DNA of 6,938 nt from assembly GCA_002746235.1 (NCBI GenBank), contig NVWJ01000007.1:2175-9112 (forward strand), in the 5' to 3' direction. Position 1 is the first letter of the stretch. Each line of letters opens with the position of its first letter. Both the position numbers and the translations under genes were made by a program. Shown here piece by piece: positions 6,423 through 6,938 of the stretch. Under the pieces are notes generated by a model. It ran no database searches and was not told the origin of the DNA. It saw nothing but the letters and a program-made list of their open reading frames with translations. Source of the stretch: Planctomycetota bacterium (GTDB taxonomy: Bacteria; Planctomycetota; UBA1135).

Positions 6423-6938
6423 CTACAGGCTGCTGGCGTGGTCTGCCAGGTAGGATGCGACACCTTCTTTAGAAGGGGTCATGCCAGGCTTGCCAGGAGC
6501 CCAACCGGCCGGACAAACCTGACCGCTAGTCTCGAGGAAATCCATGGCGTCGAGCAGGCGCAATATCTCGTCCATATTGCGGCCAAGCGGAAGGTTGTTC
6601 ACCATTTGCACCATGACGGTGCCGTCTTTCCCAATTAGGAAAGTGCCGCGCATGGCAAAGGTGGTTTCCTCGTGCAGGACGTCGTAGGCGTTGGTCATGC
6701 TGCGATCTTCATCGCATAGCAGCGGATATTTCACCGGACCAATGCCGCCCTGGTCGATGGCGGTTTCGCGCCATTTGGCGTGAGAAGCTGCGTCGTCAAT
6801 GGAGACACCCAAAACTTGGGCGCCACGCTTATTGAACTCATCCATACGATGGTCAAAAGCGATCAATTCCGACGGTCAGACGAAAGTGAAATCCTTAGGG
6901 TAGAAGAAGAGGACGACGTGCTGGCCCTTGTAATCAGA
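6423..6938 (-). CDS. Typical 2-Cys peroxiredoxin (AhpC/Prx1), probable selenoprotein with in-frame UGA; N terminus outside the window
   Basis: Thiol (here probably selenol) peroxidase that reduces H2O2 and organic hydroperoxides in the cytoplasm. Reading from the window edge at 6938 gives 171 residues with one TGA at codon 21 (6878-6876). The context is FYPKDFTFV-[TGA]-PSELIAFD, so the TGA replaces the invariant peroxidatic Cys of the PxxxTxxC motif (Pro14, Thr18). Downstream are the active-site Arg of AMRGTFLI (Arg97, 76 residues after the UGA), a GGIG segment near 64-67, and the resolving Cys of GQVCPAGW (Cys142, 121 residues after). These spacings are those of Prx1. The C terminus (SKEGVASYL) is normal. 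A conventional caller would start at TTG 6866 and lose the active site. TGA is an ordinary stop elsewhere in the window (1281, 4072, 396), so whole-genome recoding is unlikely. An extra Cys occurs in PLLCDED (residue 75). About 30 N-terminal residues are missing off the edge. Alternatives are a nonsense mutation or a base-call error. Confidence 0.88.
6827..6860 (-). promoter_or_regulatory. Candidate bacterial SECIS-like stem-loop
   Basis: Numbering bases after the UGA, the strongest local helix is CCAU (24-27) with AUGG (31-34), closing a CGU loop. The lower stem extends by UUGA (20-23) with UCAA (41-44) and GCUU (16-19) with AAGC (46-49), with a 6-base bulge and a 1-base bulge on the 3' side. 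A G is the second loop base, 29 bases after the UGA. This fits the general bacterial SECIS pattern (hairpin right after UGA, G early in the apical loop, about 16-37 bases away). The pairing was found by eye and the apical stem is short, so this is tentative. Confidence 0.4.
6876..6878 (-). other. In-frame UGA, predicted selenocysteine codon
   Basis: The TGA is in the frame that is protein-like on both sides, and it occupies the peroxidatic-Cys position of a 2-Cys peroxiredoxin. TGC and TGT differ from TGA at one base, as in known Sec/Cys swaps. Decoding would need SelB, tRNA-Sec and SelA/SelD encoded elsewhere in the genome, none of which is in this window. Confidence 0.75.

Noticed and set aside
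6231..6638. Plus-strand open frame across the terminator and peroxiredoxin 3' end
   Set aside because: It crosses an intrinsic terminator and the well-supported opposite-strand peroxiredoxin, and its translation is low in recognisable content.
6423..6866. A complete short gene starting at TTG 6866
   Set aside because: The protein-like frame continues upstream through FYPKDFTFV to the window edge. Starting at 6866 would remove the peroxidatic site of a peroxiredoxin, so this start is an artefact of the in-frame TGA.
6876..6878. Whole-genome UGA recoding (e.g. UGA = Trp or Gly)
   Set aside because: TGA is the natural stop of three other genes here (the partial gene at 398, the adenosyltransferase, the 727-aa protein), and the column calls for Cys/Sec rather than Trp or Gly.

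Overview
The window is about 6.9 kb of compact bacterial DNA of moderate GC. Six protein-coding genes fill nearly all of it; I see no RNA gene, insertion sequence or CRISPR array. Two long secreted proteins of the peptidase-MA/DUF1570-like type (jelly-roll-like region, TPR-like helices, HExxH domain) suggest a planctomycete or a relative (Planctomycetota). This is inferred from protein style only.

Left part, plus strand (1-1321): the 3' end of an unrecognised gene overlaps by ATGA an RssA-like patatin phospholipase. The patatin gene converges on, and overlaps by 41 bp, the last gene of a minus-strand cluster.

Middle part, minus strand (6255 down to 1281): three closely packed genes, read right to left. 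They encode a 727-residue secreted protein, a 739-residue secreted putative zinc peptidase (4-base ATGA overlap) and a PduO-type ATP:cob(I)alamin adenosyltransferase (23-bp gap). The two large proteins are tandem paralogues. The 739-residue copy keeps HEGFH plus a downstream NEG glutamate. In the 727-residue copy the three zinc-ligand positions are replaced without gaps, so it looks like a dedicated pseudo-peptidase.

Right part, minus strand (6938 down to 6423): the most notable feature. A typical 2-Cys peroxiredoxin (AhpC/Prx1) enters the window from the right edge. The apparent ORF begins only at a TTG at 6866, but the same frame is open from 6938 except for one TGA at 6878-6876. That TGA sits exactly where the invariant peroxidatic cysteine belongs (FYPKDFTFV-[TGA]-PSE). 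The resolving cysteine, the active-site Arg and the PxxxTxx motif are all present at canonical spacing. The best reading is a selenocysteine peroxiredoxin cut short by conventional gene calling, and a candidate SECIS-like hairpin lies just downstream of the UGA. A rho-independent terminator (6351-6317) ends this gene and separates it from the peptidase cluster, which must then have its own promoter in about 60 bp.
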